Assembly: GCA_019454145.1 (NCBI GenBank)
Contig: CP075366.1
Coordinates: forward strand, 1,777,564 to 1,841,563
DNA from: Fimbriimonadaceae bacterium
GTDB lineage: Bacteria > Armatimonadota > Fimbriimonadia > Fimbriimonadales > Fimbriimonadaceae
Reading direction: 5' to 3'
Length of the DNA: 64,000 nucleotides
Shown: positions 16,601 to 26,551 of the stretch, piece after piece
Layout of the letters: each line of letters begins with the position of its first letter
Position numbering within the stretch: position 1 is the stretch's first letter
The notes under the pieces: generated by a model
Told to the model about the DNA's origin: nothing
Databases searched by the model: none
What the model saw: only the letters and a program-made list of their open reading frames with translations
Translations under genes and position numbers: made by a program

Positions 16601-17734
16601 ATGGCATACCGACACATCTACACTTCCGAAAGCGTGAGCGAAGGCCACCCTGATAAACTCGCCGATCAAATTTCCGATGCGATCCTAGATGCAGTGTTTA
16701 TTCAAGACCCCATGGCGCGTGTTGCGATTGAAACCATGGTCGGACACGGATTTGCGGTTGTTTCTGGTGAACTCAGTACCCACAACGCTTATGTAGATGT
16801 TGCCCAGTTGGTTCGGCAGACGATCAAAGACGTCGGCTACGTCAGCACCGATCTCGGATTCGATGGTGGCACGTGTGGTGTTATGGTCGCTATCCACGAA
16901 CAAAGCCGCGACATCGCAATGGGTGTTGATCGTGGTGGGGCAGGTGACCAAGGCATGATGTTCGGCCTTGCCACCACTGAGACCCTCGAACTGATGCCTC
17001 TGCCTATCGCAGTTGCTCACGCTCTCACTCGCCGAAGCGCAAGCATCCGCCGAGAAAAGCCATCCCTCGGCCTACGACCAGATGCCAAGAGCCAAGTTTC
17101 TGTGACTTACGAAAACGGGATGCCAGTTGAAATCAACACGATTGTTCTCAGCCAGCAACACTCACCAGATGTCGAAAACAGCATCCGCGACATTGTGCGA
17201 GCCGAAGTCATTGATCCAGTTCTTGCCGAGTACTCCAAGTTTGTAAAAGGCGACATTACCTTCCACATCAACCCAACTGGACGATTCGTGACTGGAGGTC
17301 CAGAAGGTGATACCGGACTCACCGGACGTAAAATCATTGTTGACACCTACGGCGGGCTGTGCCCTCACGGTGGCGGTGCATTTAGTGGAAAAGACCCCAC
17401 AAAAGTAGACCGATCAGCCGCTTATATGGCACGCCACATCGCTAAGTGCGTGGTTGCGGCTGGATTAGCCGAAAAAGCTCAAATCGGACTAGCCTATGCC
17501 ATTGGGGTTGAACAGCCAGTCAGCGTCAACGTGGAAACATTTGGAACGGAATCAATTGACCTCCAAACGATTGCCGACCGAATCAAGAATAACTTCGATA
17601 TGTCCCCGGCGGGAATTATCAAGCATCTTGACTTGCGAAGACCAATCTATTTGCCAACCGCAAAGAATGGCCACTTCGGCAACGCATCTTTCCCATGGGA
17701 AGATACAAACCCAGCCGCCGCCCTCAAAAGCTAA
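16601..17734 (+). CDS. metK: S-adenosylmethionine synthetase
   Basis: 377 residues, normal for MetK, which makes SAM from methionine and ATP. Motifs: [51 protein letters not shown], and the signature [19 protein letters not shown]. The active-site His of GHPDK and the glycine-rich phosphate loop are intact. It is monocistronic, ends at a strong terminator, and is not linked to other methionine-cycle genes here. Confidence 0.97.
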   Translation: MAYRHIYTSESVSEGHPDKLADQISDAILDAVFIQDPMARVAIETMVGHGFAVVSGELSTHNAYVDVAQLVRQTIKDVGYVSTDLGFDGGTCGVMVAIHEQSRDIAMGVDRGGAGDQGMMFGLATTETLELMPLPIAVAHALTRRSASIRREKPSLGLRPDAKSQVSVTYENGMPVEINTIVLSQQHSPDVENSIRDIVRAEVIDPVLAEYSKFVKGDITFHINPTGRFVTGGPEGDTGLTGRKIIVDTYGGLCPHGGGAFSGKDPTKVDRSAAYMARHIAKCVVAAGLAEKAQIGLAYAIGVEQPVSVNVETFGTESIDLQTIADRIKNNFDMSPAGIIKHLDLRRPIYLPTAKNGHFGNASFPWEDTNPAAALKS

Positions 17735-17746
17735 CCGGCAAACAAA

Positions 17747-17782
17747 AAAACACGCCCTGATTAAATAATCAGGGCGTGTTTT
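17747..17782. terminator. Bidirectional terminator between metK and the TPR gene
   Basis: AAAACACGCCCTGATT (17747-17762) is perfectly complementary to 17767-17782 with an AAAT loop. The flanking A- and T-runs serve both strands, and the flanking genes converge. Confidence 0.92.
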
Positions 17783-17794
17783 CGTTTACTTATC

Positions 17795-18217
17795 TTAGTG
17801 GATCAGTACCGACCCCATGATATGGGATTGGTACATATCTGGAATTTGTGCGGCTCGTCTTTCGCCTTTGCGAATCTCAGTGCCTTCTTCTAACCACAAC
17901 TCAACTGCATCCAATGCAGAGGCTACTTGGGCTTTGAAAGCAGGATTTCCACTTTGCAAATAAGCTCGTCGTAAATCTTCAGCGGATCGGTGAAGTTGGC
18001 CTAAAGATAAATATGCCATTCCCCGTGTATATCGATATCCTGGCTCGTGAGGATTGAGACGCAACAAATGGTTGGTGGTGACGATCACTTCTTTATACTG
18101 ACCGCCGAGCCACTGCGCCTTTGCCAACGTTTCGAGCGCACCGAGGTGATCCGGATCGTCTCTCAAGACTTCCGAACACGATTCCAACGCGCCCTGCCAA
18201 TCAAAAGATTGCATCAT
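17795..18217 (-). CDS. Small TPR protein
   Basis: 140 residues from the ATG pair at 18217, preceded by GAGAGGAA at good spacing; a longer reading begins with an unsupported TTG. It contains about three tetratricopeptide repeats (DWQGALESCSEVLRDDPDHL, QYKEVIVTTNHLLRLNPHEP, AYLSLGQLHRSAEDLRRAYL), so it is a protein-interaction scaffold. No signal peptide. Partners are not evident; it is convergent with metK. Confidence 0.7.
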   Translation of the reverse strand: MMQSFDWQGALESCSEVLRDDPDHLGALETLAKAQWLGGQYKEVIVTTNHLLRLNPHEPGYRYTRGMAYLSLGQLHRSAEDLRRAYLQSGNPAFKAQVASALDAVELWLEEGTEIRKGERRAAQIPDMYQSHIMGSVLIH

Positions 18218-18404
18218 TAAGTTCAAATTCCTCTCTTGCAAAACAAACCTTCGCGATTCACGCCGCTTAGGCAGGCAAGTTTCTAATCCAATTGGCGGCT
18301 TCACAACCGACCACCACACCAAGAGCTGGAGTTGGGCCGCCTTGATAACACTCTATCCCAAATGACGGCCTCCATGTACCTGTCATTCCTGCTGAATTCT
18401 TGTC

Positions 18405-20318
18405 TCAACTTGCTACCTCCTGAGAAACCTGGCGTTTTTGCGGGCTAAACGGCGCGACCTTTGCTCGAACATTCATGGGAATCTTCAGTCGTCCGTCGGG
18501 AGTAGTCAGTCTGAGACCGTTCACCATCGCCGCATTGTCGTTCGCCCACGCCTGAGCGTTGTCGTTGGTCATGCCCGAAAGATAGGCAACAAAATCGCCT
18601 TCGTCGCGTCGGCACAAACCGCCCGAAGTTGGGAGCTTGCCGCGTAAGCGGTGAGTGATCTTTCGCATTACGGCATCTATCGCCGGCTGCCCGAACTCTT
18701 TGATTAACGATTCACGATTCAATATGTCGAAGTAAACAAAGTGACCCCCTCCACCATCTCGTACAGAAGCGAAAAACTCTTGTGGAGTCATTACTCCGTG
18801 CTGGATTGCCGACCCACCATTTTGTCGAATAACGGCTTGACCGAGTTCTCCAACTACGGCACGTAGAGTTTCAAGACGGGCGCGGTCAATGCCTGCAATT
18901 CGGTTTGTAGAAGCAGTGACGTAGCCAATCGCTTGGTCACCGTTCAGGATTGGTAGCAACACAAAGCTGCCAATTCGGTTCTTGAGCGCAACCGTTTTAT
19001 CAATCCGGTCATCTTCTAAAGCATCGGGGGCGATAACTTCCGGCGATCCGGTCATCAGCCATCCCGCTTGACCTGGGCCATAGGCAAATGAAAGGTCTTC
19101 CATCACCCGATGAGTAGCCCCGTAAGAACTGACCATGGTGGAAGAATCGCCATCCAGCATGAACGCGGCAAGATGATCAACGTCAATCACGGCTCCGACT
19201 TCTCGGATAACGCGAGCGATTAACCCCTGCTGGCTTTCTGCGCCAATGGTGACCGAAGCCACACCGTACAGGATTTCTGCTTCTCGCAGTCTTCGCGATT
19301 CATCTTCTTTCTTGATAATTTGAGCGAGGAGTCCGCCAAGATATTCGGTGACAACTTTGAGAGCATCAATTCCTGCCATCAATGCAGGTGGAGATGCCTC
19401 AAATAGCCCAACACATCCACAGGGTTTGCCTTGATTTTTAAGGATTAAACTCGCACATTTTATGGCTCGTTCTGGGTCACGCAGTTCACTCAGTTGTCGG
19501 TCCAACCGATCGCGCATTTGCGCTTCACTCAAGCCTTTAGCGAGACTGAGTGATGATTCGCGAGCTTGTGATGGCACCTTGCCACTCACACTGCTCACAA
19601 CAAACTTTCTTTCTTCTGGGTCGAGCGTGTAGAGGATTACGCCTTCGACCATTGCTTCTTCGCGGAGCTTAGCCGCGAGCGCGGTGAGTGGGTTCTCGTT
19701 AGCACCGTTTGCTACGGCCCAGAGCTTCATACCAAGACGTTCTTTTTTCGTAGATTGCTCGAGTTCCTTGACATGGTTTTTGAGCGTTGCATAGCTTTCC
19801 TTCATGCGGATAGAGCCTTCACTTTCCACTTCAATTTCGCGAGTGACTTCGACTGGAATCTGGGTTTCTTTGTGGATCACCTTGGAATGATTCGTGAGTA
19901 ATCCAACGACCAAGATGCCAAGCGTGTGCATCATGATCGGCAAAGTGAAGCCCGGGCCGCCGAAGAAGTTACTCGTGACCATGACCGAAGCCGCGACCAG
20001 CGGGGCCATTGCGGCGGCATCGGTTGCATAGCGCCCAGTTGCCCACATCATCGGGGCCAGAACCAAAAATCCGAATCGGTCAAGTTGACCTGTGGCACTC
20101 AAAACTGTGGCGATAAACAGAGCATCGAATACTGCAACAAATCCTGCGATGCCACTGTTGCGCCGCTTGTATTTATCCAGCCCGAAGACCGCGAGCGCAA
20201 TCAGCGAATAAACCGTTGGAGCTTGCCATCCAATTTCTCCGGCTGGCTGTTTCAGTAGAAGTGAACACGCCACCACTACTACTGCCAAACCTAAACGAAC
20301 GCCCAGTTCAACTATCAT
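18405..20318 (-). CDS. Membrane protein with two GAF domains and degenerate GGDEF domain
   Basis: 637 residues. N-terminal 150 residues form four or five membrane helices; a short coiled linker follows; then two GAF-like sensor domains (about 200-335 and 345-500; note EVGAVIDVDHLAAFMLDGDS and RIGSFVLLPILNGDQAIGYV). The C-terminus, about 515-610, has diguanylate-cyclase-like spacing but the catalytic GGDEF is replaced by RRDEGDF, so it probably cannot make cyclic di-GMP and may act as a ligand-binding or regulatory domain. It begins with ATG at 20318, divergent from the nucleotidase gene. The signal sensed is unknown. Confidence 0.75.
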   Translation of the reverse strand: MIVELGVRLGLAVVVVACSLLLKQPAGEIGWQAPTVYSLIALAVFGLDKYKRRNSGIAGFVAVFDALFIATVLSATGQLDRFGFLVLAPMMWATGRYATDAAAMAPLVAASVMVTSNFFGGPGFTLPIMMHTLGILVVGLLTNHSKVIHKETQIPVEVTREIEVESEGSIRMKESYATLKNHVKELEQSTKKERLGMKLWAVANGANENPLTALAAKLREEAMVEGVILYTLDPEERKFVVSSVSGKVPSQARESSLSLAKGLSEAQMRDRLDRQLSELRDPERAIKCASLILKNQGKPCGCVGLFEASPPALMAGIDALKVVTEYLGGLLAQIIKKEDESRRLREAEILYGVASVTIGAESQQGLIARVIREVGAVIDVDHLAAFMLDGDSSTMVSSYGATHRVMEDLSFAYGPGQAGWLMTGSPEVIAPDALEDDRIDKTVALKNRIGSFVLLPILNGDQAIGYVTASTNRIAGIDRARLETLRAVVGELGQAVIRQNGGSAIQHGVMTPQEFFASVRDGGGGHFVYFDILNRESLIKEFGQPAIDAVMRKITHRLRGKLPTSGGLCRRDEGDFVAYLSGMTNDNAQAWANDNAAMVNGLRLTTPDGRLKIPMNVRAKVAPFSPQKRQVSQEVAS

Positions 20319-20432
20319 GATCTACTTTAGGTTTTCGGGCTAGAAAGTTAAATCTATAGGGGAGATTTCGCACTTAATTAACATACAGGCGCAAACCCCA
20401 GTAATTTCCACGGGTATACCAACCTTATCGTG

Positions 20433-21986
20433 ATGAAGTTTTTGAATCGTTTGCTGGTGATTGGTGGATTAGCTTCTTTAGCCGTCTTGGGATGGGCGCA
20501 GGAAAAGTCGTTTACTATGACCGTTCTGCACACCAACGACCTCCATTCTCATATCGAGCCAGTGGTTGTAAAAGGCAAATCAGTTGGGGGCTACGCACGA
20601 CAAGCTTCGGTAATCCTCAAACTGCGAGAAGAATCAGTCAACCCAGTGCTCTTTAATGCTGGCGACGTATTCCAAGGGACTCTTTACTTCAACGAATACG
20701 ATGGATTAGCCGACCTCGCATTTATGAACCTGGTTGGCTACCAGGCAATGGCAGTTGGTAACCACGAATTTGATAAAGGCATCGCCACGCTCACCAACTT
20801 TGCGCGATTGGCTCGATTCCCGCTACTCGCGGCAAACCTTGATCTGAGCAAGGAGCCAGAACTTGAAAAGTACGTCAAAAAATCAACCGTAATGGAAGTC
20901 GGCGGCGAAAAAATCGGCTTGATCGGATGCGTGCCTGACGAACTCATGCAAGTTATTCTGCCAATCCCAACCATTCGAGTTTTGGACTTCCAAAAGAGCA
21001 TTCAAACCGAAGCAGATAACCTAAAAAAACAAGGGATTAATAAAATCTTCTTGCTATCACATGCGGGCATTGAGCGAGAGATCGCTTTTTCGAGCAAGTT
21101 CAAGAACATAGACATGATCATCGGCGGACACAGCCACTCGCTTCTTGGCGAGGTGGATATTCCAGGATTTACTGGCTCACGCGGGGCTTACCCTTATGTT
21201 GGTAAAGATGCAAACAACGAGCCGATCCTTGTGGTTTCAGCATGGGAATGGGGCAAGGTTGTTGGCAAAATTGAACTTGAATTCAATGAAAAGGGTGTTC
21301 TCACTAAATGGCAAGGCGGCCCGGTTTTGGTAGACGACACATGGCCAGAAAATCCATTCGTTGCATCACTCGTCGCCGCGTTTGAAAAACCTATCAACGT
21401 GAAAAAGAATACGCCGATCGCCAAACTTGAGAACGATCTTTCCCAACGTTGGGATTTCGATTCCGGCGAAGGATTGATGGGCAATGTGATCGCCGATGCG
21501 GTTCTCGCAAAAACGAAAGGCTTAGGAAGCGTTGCCGCTTTCTGGAACGCAGGAGGCGTTCGTTCCTCTTTATCAGCTGGTCAAATCAATTACGGAAGTC
21601 TGGTTGAAGTCTGCCCCTTCGGCAACACGCTCGTTGTAATTGACCTCACCGGCAAAGAAATCATGGACTCCATCGAACTCGGTCTTCTTGGGGGCGGGAT
21701 GCTCTTACCAAGTAAAGGGTTCAGTTACACATTCGATCCGGCGGCAGCACCCGGGCAAAGATTAAAGTCAGCGTCACTGAATGGTCAAGCCATTGTTCCA
21801 ACCAGAACTTATAAAGTAACGGTTAGCAACTTCACGGTCGGCGGGGGTGATGGTCATGAGGTTCTTAAGAACGCCAAAGGGACAAGAATTGACACTGGGT
21901 TTATTGACTTGGAAGCACTGATCGAATACTTCCAGTCCAATACTCCAGTGAAAATGACCAATGAAGGGCGAATAAAAACAACGTGA
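20433..21986 (+). CDS. 5'-nucleotidase/UshA-family metallophosphoesterase
   Basis: 517 residues from the ATG at 20433 (a GTG directly precedes it). Signal peptide ends GWAQ. Metallophosphatase motifs: HTNDLHSHIEP, FNAGDVFQGT, AVGNHEFDKG, LLSHAGIERE and IGGHSHSLLG. The C-terminal substrate domain (AFWNAGGVRSSLSAGQINYG, VEVCPFGNTLVVIDLTGKEI) is complete. It hydrolyses nucleotides or UDP-sugars in the periplasm for phosphate and nucleoside salvage. Its stop overlaps the GTG start of the OYE gene, so the two are coupled. Confidence 0.92.
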   Translation: MKFLNRLLVIGGLASLAVLGWAQEKSFTMTVLHTNDLHSHIEPVVVKGKSVGGYARQASVILKLREESVNPVLFNAGDVFQGTLYFNEYDGLADLAFMNLVGYQAMAVGNHEFDKGIATLTNFARLARFPLLAANLDLSKEPELEKYVKKSTVMEVGGEKIGLIGCVPDELMQVILPIPTIRVLDFQKSIQTEADNLKKQGINKIFLLSHAGIEREIAFSSKFKNIDMIIGGHSHSLLGEVDIPGFTGSRGAYPYVGKDANNEPILVVSAWEWGKVVGKIELEFNEKGVLTKWQGGPVLVDDTWPENPFVASLVAAFEKPINVKKNTPIAKLENDLSQRWDFDSGEGLMGNVIADAVLAKTKGLGSVAAFWNAGGVRSSLSAGQINYGSLVEVCPFGNTLVVIDLTGKEIMDSIELGLLGGGMLLPSKGFSYTFDPAAAPGQRLKSASLNGQAIVPTRTYKVTVSNFTVGGGDGHEVLKNAKGTRIDTGFIDLEALIEYFQSNTPVKMTNEGRIKTT

Positions 21987-23056
21987 TTCACCTGTTTTCG
22001 CCCCTGACTCTCAGAGGCGTCACATTACGAAATCGCATTGGGCTCTCGCCGATGTGTATGTATTCGTGTGATGCCCAAGATGGCAAAGCTCACAGCTTTC
22101 ACATTCAGCATTTAGGGAGCCGTGCGGCTGGCGGTTGCGGGCTAGTCATGACTGAGGCGACCGCCATTCTTCCCGAAGGTCGAATTTCTCCGCAAGACCT
22201 TGGAATTTGGTCGGATGATCATATTCCTGGGCTAACACAGGTTACCAACGCAATTCATCAAGCGGGTGCAGTCAGTGCAATTCAGCTTGCCCATGCTGGG
22301 CGGAAAGCTGGCACCTATCGCCCTTGGTCACCAGTACGTGGATACATTCCTCTAGAGGAATATCCGAGTGCTCGGAATGCGCCATCACCGATCCCATTTA
22401 AAGCCGACACTCCCGTGCCGCACGAACTGACACTGACGGAAATTGAAGGTGTGAAGCAAGCATTTGTTGATGCAACTCACCGGGCGTTGGAATCGGGATT
22501 CGACGTTGTAGAGTTGCACTCAGCGCATGGTTACCTTCTCCACCAATTCCTTTCACCCCTCAGCAATCGACGCACAGATCAATACGGCGGATCGTTTGAA
22601 AATCGAACTCGACTTCACCACGAACTCGTGAAAGATGTTCGCAAGGTTTGGCCTGAGTCAAAGCCTTTGTTCATGCGTATATCTGGCACTGATTGGGTAC
22701 AAGGAGGCTGGACGCTTGAGGATTCAGTTCGCTTAACCAAAGACCTCGCACCTCTCGGAGTTGATCTCATTGATTGCAGCAGCGGCGGAACCGTAGCCGA
22801 TGCTCAAATTCCAATTGGGCCAGGTTATCAAGTGTTTATCGCCGAAGCCGTTAAGTCTCAAACAGATTGCTTGAGTGGAGCGGTGGGAGCGATTACTGAA
22901 CCAGATCAGGCGAATCAAATTATTCTCGCTGGACAAGCCGACATGGTGTTTTTGGGACGGGAAATGTTGCGTAATCCTTATTGGCCAATCCAGGCAGCTA
23001 AGGCATTAGGTGAAACTCCGACTTGGCCAGATCAATACGGCTGGGCGGTTGGTTAA
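21983..23056 (+). CDS. namA: Old yellow enzyme family NADPH:flavin oxidoreductase (YqjM type)
   Basis: 357 residues from a GTG overlapping the upstream stop (GTGA). FMN-dependent TIM barrel: LRNRIGLSPMCMYSCDAQDG carries the active-site Cys of the YqjM class; QLAHAGRKAG, VVELHSAHGYLLHQFLSPLS with the paired His residues and SNRRTDQYGGSFENR are typical. It reduces activated C=C bonds of enals or quinone-like electrophiles. Its stop overlaps the convergent tetR-like gene, which may regulate it. Confidence 0.92.
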   Translation: MIHLFSPLTLRGVTLRNRIGLSPMCMYSCDAQDGKAHSFHIQHLGSRAAGGCGLVMTEATAILPEGRISPQDLGIWSDDHIPGLTQVTNAIHQAGAVSAIQLAHAGRKAGTYRPWSPVRGYIPLEEYPSARNAPSPIPFKADTPVPHELTLTEIEGVKQAFVDATHRALESGFDVVELHSAHGYLLHQFLSPLSNRRTDQYGGSFENRTRLHHELVKDVRKVWPESKPLFMRISGTDWVQGGWTLEDSVRLTKDLAPLGVDLIDCSSGGTVADAQIPIGPGYQVFIAEAVKSQTDCLSGAVGAITEPDQANQIILAGQADMVFLGREMLRNPYWPIQAAKALGETPTWPDQYGWAVG

Positions 23057-23643
23057 GCAGGTAACACAGATTCAATAACTTGGTCAACTAGGTTGTAACT
23101 CAGTTCTTCGTGTCCTACAATCAAGCGGAAGTACAGCGGCGCATAAAGCATATCTAGAATAACTGCCGCATCCCGACCTTCTCCGATTTCAGATTGCAAA
23201 GCCGATTGAATCACGCACTTGCGCTTCATCATCCATGCAGAACGGAAATTCTCCGCAAGTTCCTCGTCGCTTTGCGTTGCGGCAAAGAGCGCTTTTAGGG
23301 CTTTGCGGTGAGGGCCGTTGAAAAAATCTACCAGGCCATACATTTGCCGCTTAAGATCAGCCGGGAAATCACCGGTTTCGTGAAAAACGATTGACTCGCA
23401 CGCGGTTTCCAGCAGTGCATCTAGCAATAACTCAGATTTGCCATGCCAGCGGCGATAAATAGTCGCTTTTCCAACCTGCGCACGGTGAGCAACACCTTCA
23501 ATCGTCAGGCCATCGTAACCGCTGGTTTCAAGCTCTTCTAATACAGAAGCAAGAATCTTTTGGTGTGCGACTGGGCACCGAGGTCTTCCCAATCTTTTAT
23601 CACAAGCTTCAGTTGCTTGTTCCAAGCATTCCAAATCATTCAC
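23053..23643 (-). CDS. TetR/AcrR family transcriptional regulator
   Basis: 196 residues. The DNA-binding domain spans about residues 25-75 (KILASVLEELETSGYDGLTI, VAHRAQVGKATIYRRWHGKS), with the usual TetR turn. The C-terminal helices (about 85-190) would bind an unknown ligand. The stop codon overlaps that of the OYE gene. The start faces the NamZ gene with a 40-bp gap, so a shared operator there would place NamZ or the regulator itself under its control. Confidence 0.92.
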   Translation of the reverse strand: MNDLECLEQATEACDKRLGRPRCPVAHQKILASVLEELETSGYDGLTIEGVAHRAQVGKATIYRRWHGKSELLLDALLETACESIVFHETGDFPADLKRQMYGLVDFFNGPHRKALKALFAATQSDEELAENFRSAWMMKRKCVIQSALQSEIGEGRDAAVILDMLYAPLYFRLIVGHEELSYNLVDQVIESVLPA

Positions 23644-23683
23644 TGCTTATCTGTTCTTAACGACGAAGATTATTCCATGACTG

Positions 23684-24943
23684 TTGCTGAGAAAACGACG
23701 TAAACTTAGTCTGATCGTGATTGCTGTTACTTTTGCCGTCGCCATTGCTTTGCAAACGAATCCGGTTCAAACTGGTGCCCAGATGCTTGCCAACCGTAAC
23801 TTTGCCCGACTTGAAAACCATCGGATCGGCCTTGTGACCAACCACACAGCCATGGTAAATGGCGAGCATTTGATTGATGTCATTCATCGCCAACCAAACG
23901 TAAAACTGACCGCTCTTTTCGGCCCAGAACACGGCTTGCGTGGACTCGCTGATGCTGGCGCAAAAGTAGGTGATTCTGTAGACGAAAAGACTCAGGTTCC
24001 GGTCTTTAGCTTATACGGATCAACTCGCCGCCCCTCAATGAAGATGTTAGAAAACGTAGATATCTTGGTATACGATATTCAAGATGTCGGGGCACGTTTT
24101 TACACCTACATTTCAACTCTTGGCCTGTGTATGCAGGCAGCGGCTGAGGCAAAGATTCCGTTTCTGGTGCTCGATCGCCCCAATCCACTCGGTGGTGAGC
24201 GAATCGGCGGGCCGATCCTCAAATTTGGATTTGAATCTTTCGTCGGTCAGTATCCTATTCCTATTCAATATGGCTTAACAACCGGCGAACTAGCGAAGAT
24301 GATTCAAGGCGAGCGATGGCTTCCTGGCCTCCAAGACCTGGATTTGCAAGTCGAAGAAATGAGCGGATGGAAGCGAGAAATGCTCTGGCCCGATACAGGG
24401 TTGCCCTGGATAAAACCCAGCCCAAACATCCCTGACTTCGAAACCGCCCTGCTTTATCCTGGCACTTGCCTTTTTGAAGCGTTGAATGCATCCGAAGGGC
24501 GTGGAACTTATGAGCCATTCCGAACCTTGGGAGCCAAGTTTATTGATTCGGGCAAGTTAGTCGAATCACTTGAACAGGCTAATCTGAAAGGAGTTAAGTT
24601 TAAACCTCTAGAGTTCGCTCCCGCCAGTATTGAAGGGATGTCTTCGAAACCCAGGTTTGAAAATAAAAATCTGAGCGGAGTTCAGATCGAAGTTACCGAT
24701 GCGGCTGAGGTGGATAGTATTTCCGTTGGCGTCCATTTGGTGTCCGCATTTTTGGAACAAACAAAGGGTTTGAATCGGGCGACTTTTATCAACAAATCTT
24801 GGATGGGCAAACTTGCAGGAACCGATGAATTTGCCGCTGGCTTGATCGCCGGAAAGACCCCCGACGAGATTTTGCAGTCGTGGCAACCAGGGTTGGCAAA
24901 GTTTAAGTTACTAAGCAAAAAGTATCTGATATACGGAAACTAG
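23684..24943 (+). CDS. namZ: DUF1343 protein, NamZ-like exo-N-acetylmuramidase
   Basis: 419 residues from a TTG at 23684; an in-frame TGA two codons earlier leaves no ATG option. The N-terminus is basic then hydrophobic (RKRRKLSLIVIAVTFAVAIA), so it is exported or membrane-anchored. Family landmarks: RIGLVTNHTA, LFGPEHGLRG, VYDIQDVGARFYTYISTLGL, VLDRPNPLGG, GLPWIKPSPNIP and NASEGRGTYEPF. Characterised members (GH171) remove terminal MurNAc from peptidoglycan fragments, which suggests cell-wall turnover here. It overlaps the prfA stop at its 3' end. Confidence 0.88.
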   Translation: MLRKRRKLSLIVIAVTFAVAIALQTNPVQTGAQMLANRNFARLENHRIGLVTNHTAMVNGEHLIDVIHRQPNVKLTALFGPEHGLRGLADAGAKVGDSVDEKTQVPVFSLYGSTRRPSMKMLENVDILVYDIQDVGARFYTYISTLGLCMQAAAEAKIPFLVLDRPNPLGGERIGGPILKFGFESFVGQYPIPIQYGLTTGELAKMIQGERWLPGLQDLDLQVEEMSGWKREMLWPDTGLPWIKPSPNIPDFETALLYPGTCLFEALNASEGRGTYEPFRTLGAKFIDSGKLVESLEQANLKGVKFKPLEFAPASIEGMSSKPRFENKNLSGVQIEVTDAAEVDSISVGVHLVSAFLEQTKGLNRATFINKSWMGKLAGTDEFAAGLIAGKTPDEILQSWQPGLAKFKLLSKKYLIYGN

Positions 24944-26007
24944 TTAGCGTTTTCGTCTTCGGCAAGTAGCCGTGCCTGATGCTCTTGAACCAACGCATCA
25001 ATGATGCGCTGCATATCGCCATCCATCACCATTGGCACTCCGTGAACGGTTAATCCAATTCGGTGATCAGTGATTCGGTCTTGTGGGAAGTTGTAAGTCC
25101 GAATTTTTTCGCTTCGGTCGCCTGTGCCGATCTGACCACGCCGCATTTCGCCTCGCTCAGCAGCAGCACGTTCTTGTTCGGCTTCCACGAGTTTTGTTCG
25201 CAAAACGCTCATTGCGCGAAGCTTGTTTTGTTGCTGGCTCCGCTCGTCTTGACAGGTTACGACGATACCGCTCGGTTTGTGAACGATGCGAATAGCGGTT
25301 TCGTTCTTTTGCATGTGCTGACCACCCGCGCTGGATGATCGGAACGTAGAAATTTCGAGATCGTTGGCGTTGATTTCGATTTCAGTTTCTTCGGCTTCTG
25401 GCATGACTGCCACCGTAGCTGTGCTTGTGTGGATTCGCCCACCAGTTTCAGTTGCGGGCACTCGTTGAACCCGATGCACGCCGCTTTCGTGCTTCAGTTG
25501 ACTAAATGCCCCGTCTGCGTTGATAGAAAACACAACCCGGTTTGCCCCGCCGATTCCCGTTTCTTCGAACTCAATAACCTCGTATTTCCAACCAATTCGC
25601 TCAGCATATCGGGTGTACATACGGAAAAGCTCGGCGCTGAATAAGCCTGCCTCGTCTCCCCCCGCCGCAGGGCGGATTTCGATGATCACGTTCTTGTCGT
25701 CGTTTGGATCTTTCGGCAGCAGCATGATTTTTAGCTGAGCTTCCAAATCCGGAACCTTTGGCTTGAGTTCATCCAGTTCGCTTTGGGCAAACTCTTTCAT
25801 TTCTGAGTCGCCAAGTAGTTCTTCCGCTTCTTCTATTTGCTGAAGCGTTGATTTGTATTCCCGTATAACTCCGACGATTGGCTCCAAAACCGCCCGTTCT
25901 TTTCCTAGCGAGCGCATCTCCTTTGGATCACTGACAATATCAGGATCAAGCAATCTGTCTTGAACCCGTTCAAACCTTCTTTCGACCTCAGTGAGTTTGT
26001 CTAACAT
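24940..26007 (-). CDS. prfA: Peptide chain release factor 1
   Basis: 355 residues. Recognises UAA and UAG stops: the tripeptide PAT (184-186) is the RF1 determinant, and the GGQ motif (228-230, in SSSAGGQHMQ) triggers peptide release. The N-terminal helical domain and C-terminal GDRSEKIRTYNFPQDRITDH are normal. Usually linked to prmC, which is absent here. It is divergent from ribH. Confidence 0.97.
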   Translation of the reverse strand: MLDKLTEVERRFERVQDRLLDPDIVSDPKEMRSLGKERAVLEPIVGVIREYKSTLQQIEEAEELLGDSEMKEFAQSELDELKPKVPDLEAQLKIMLLPKDPNDDKNVIIEIRPAAGGDEAGLFSAELFRMYTRYAERIGWKYEVIEFEETGIGGANRVVFSINADGAFSQLKHESGVHRVQRVPATETGGRIHTSTATVAVMPEAEETEIEINANDLEISTFRSSSAGGQHMQKNETAIRIVHKPSGIVVTCQDERSQQQNKLRAMSVLRTKLVEAEQERAAAERGEMRRGQIGTGDRSEKIRTYNFPQDRITDHRIGLTVHGVPMVMDGDMQRIIDALVQEHQARLLAEDENAN

Positions 26008-26095
26008 AATTTTGGAGCGAAGGAAGTGTACTAGCTGGATTCAAAACTGCCCCGGCCCCTGCACAATTGTTCGCTTTCCGCCCATACTTCAAAGC

Positions 26096-26551
26096 GTGAG
26101 CAATTCCATTCAAGGTCAATCATCCGCGCAAGGCAAACGCATTGGCGTCGTTGTCAGCCAGTGGAACGAGCTCATCACCAACGCGCTGCTTGATGGCGCA
26201 CTGGATACTTTGAAATCATCCGGCAATCCAGAGGTCACGGTGGTTAAGGTTCCCGGTACCTGGGAAATCCCCATCGTCACGCAAAAGCTGTTGGAATCGC
26301 ATGATGGGGTTGTTGCTCTCGGGTGCATCTTGCAAGGCGCAACTACTCATGCTCAACTATTAGCGCATGATGTCGGGTCGGCCCTCATGAAGCTCCAACT
26401 AGAACACAAGAAGCCGGTGACTTGGGGAATTTTGACTCCAGAAAATCAGGAACAAGCTCTGGAGCGAGCGGGATTAAAGCTCGGTAATAAAGGTCGAGAA
26501 GCAGCTGGCGCCTTGGTCGCAACGCTCAGCGCACTTGAGCAAATTCGCTAG
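26096..26551 (+). CDS. ribH: 6,7-dimethyl-8-ribityllumazine synthase
   Basis: 151 residues from the GTG at 26096; a longer reading from 25991 would overlap prfA and add sequence foreign to the family. It joins the pyrimidine and butanone-phosphate precursors in riboflavin synthesis and forms icosahedral or pentameric shells. Motifs: KRIGVVVSQWNELIT, KVPGTWEIPIVTQ, GCILQGATTHAQLLAHDV (catalytic His85) and the phosphate-binding NKGREAAGA. No other rib genes are nearby. The convergent MobA-like gene overlaps its stop by 4 bases. Confidence 0.94.
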   Translation: MSNSIQGQSSAQGKRIGVVVSQWNELITNALLDGALDTLKSSGNPEVTVVKVPGTWEIPIVTQKLLESHDGVVALGCILQGATTHAQLLAHDVGSALMKLQLEHKKPVTWGILTPENQEQALERAGLKLGNKGREAAGALVATLSALEQIR

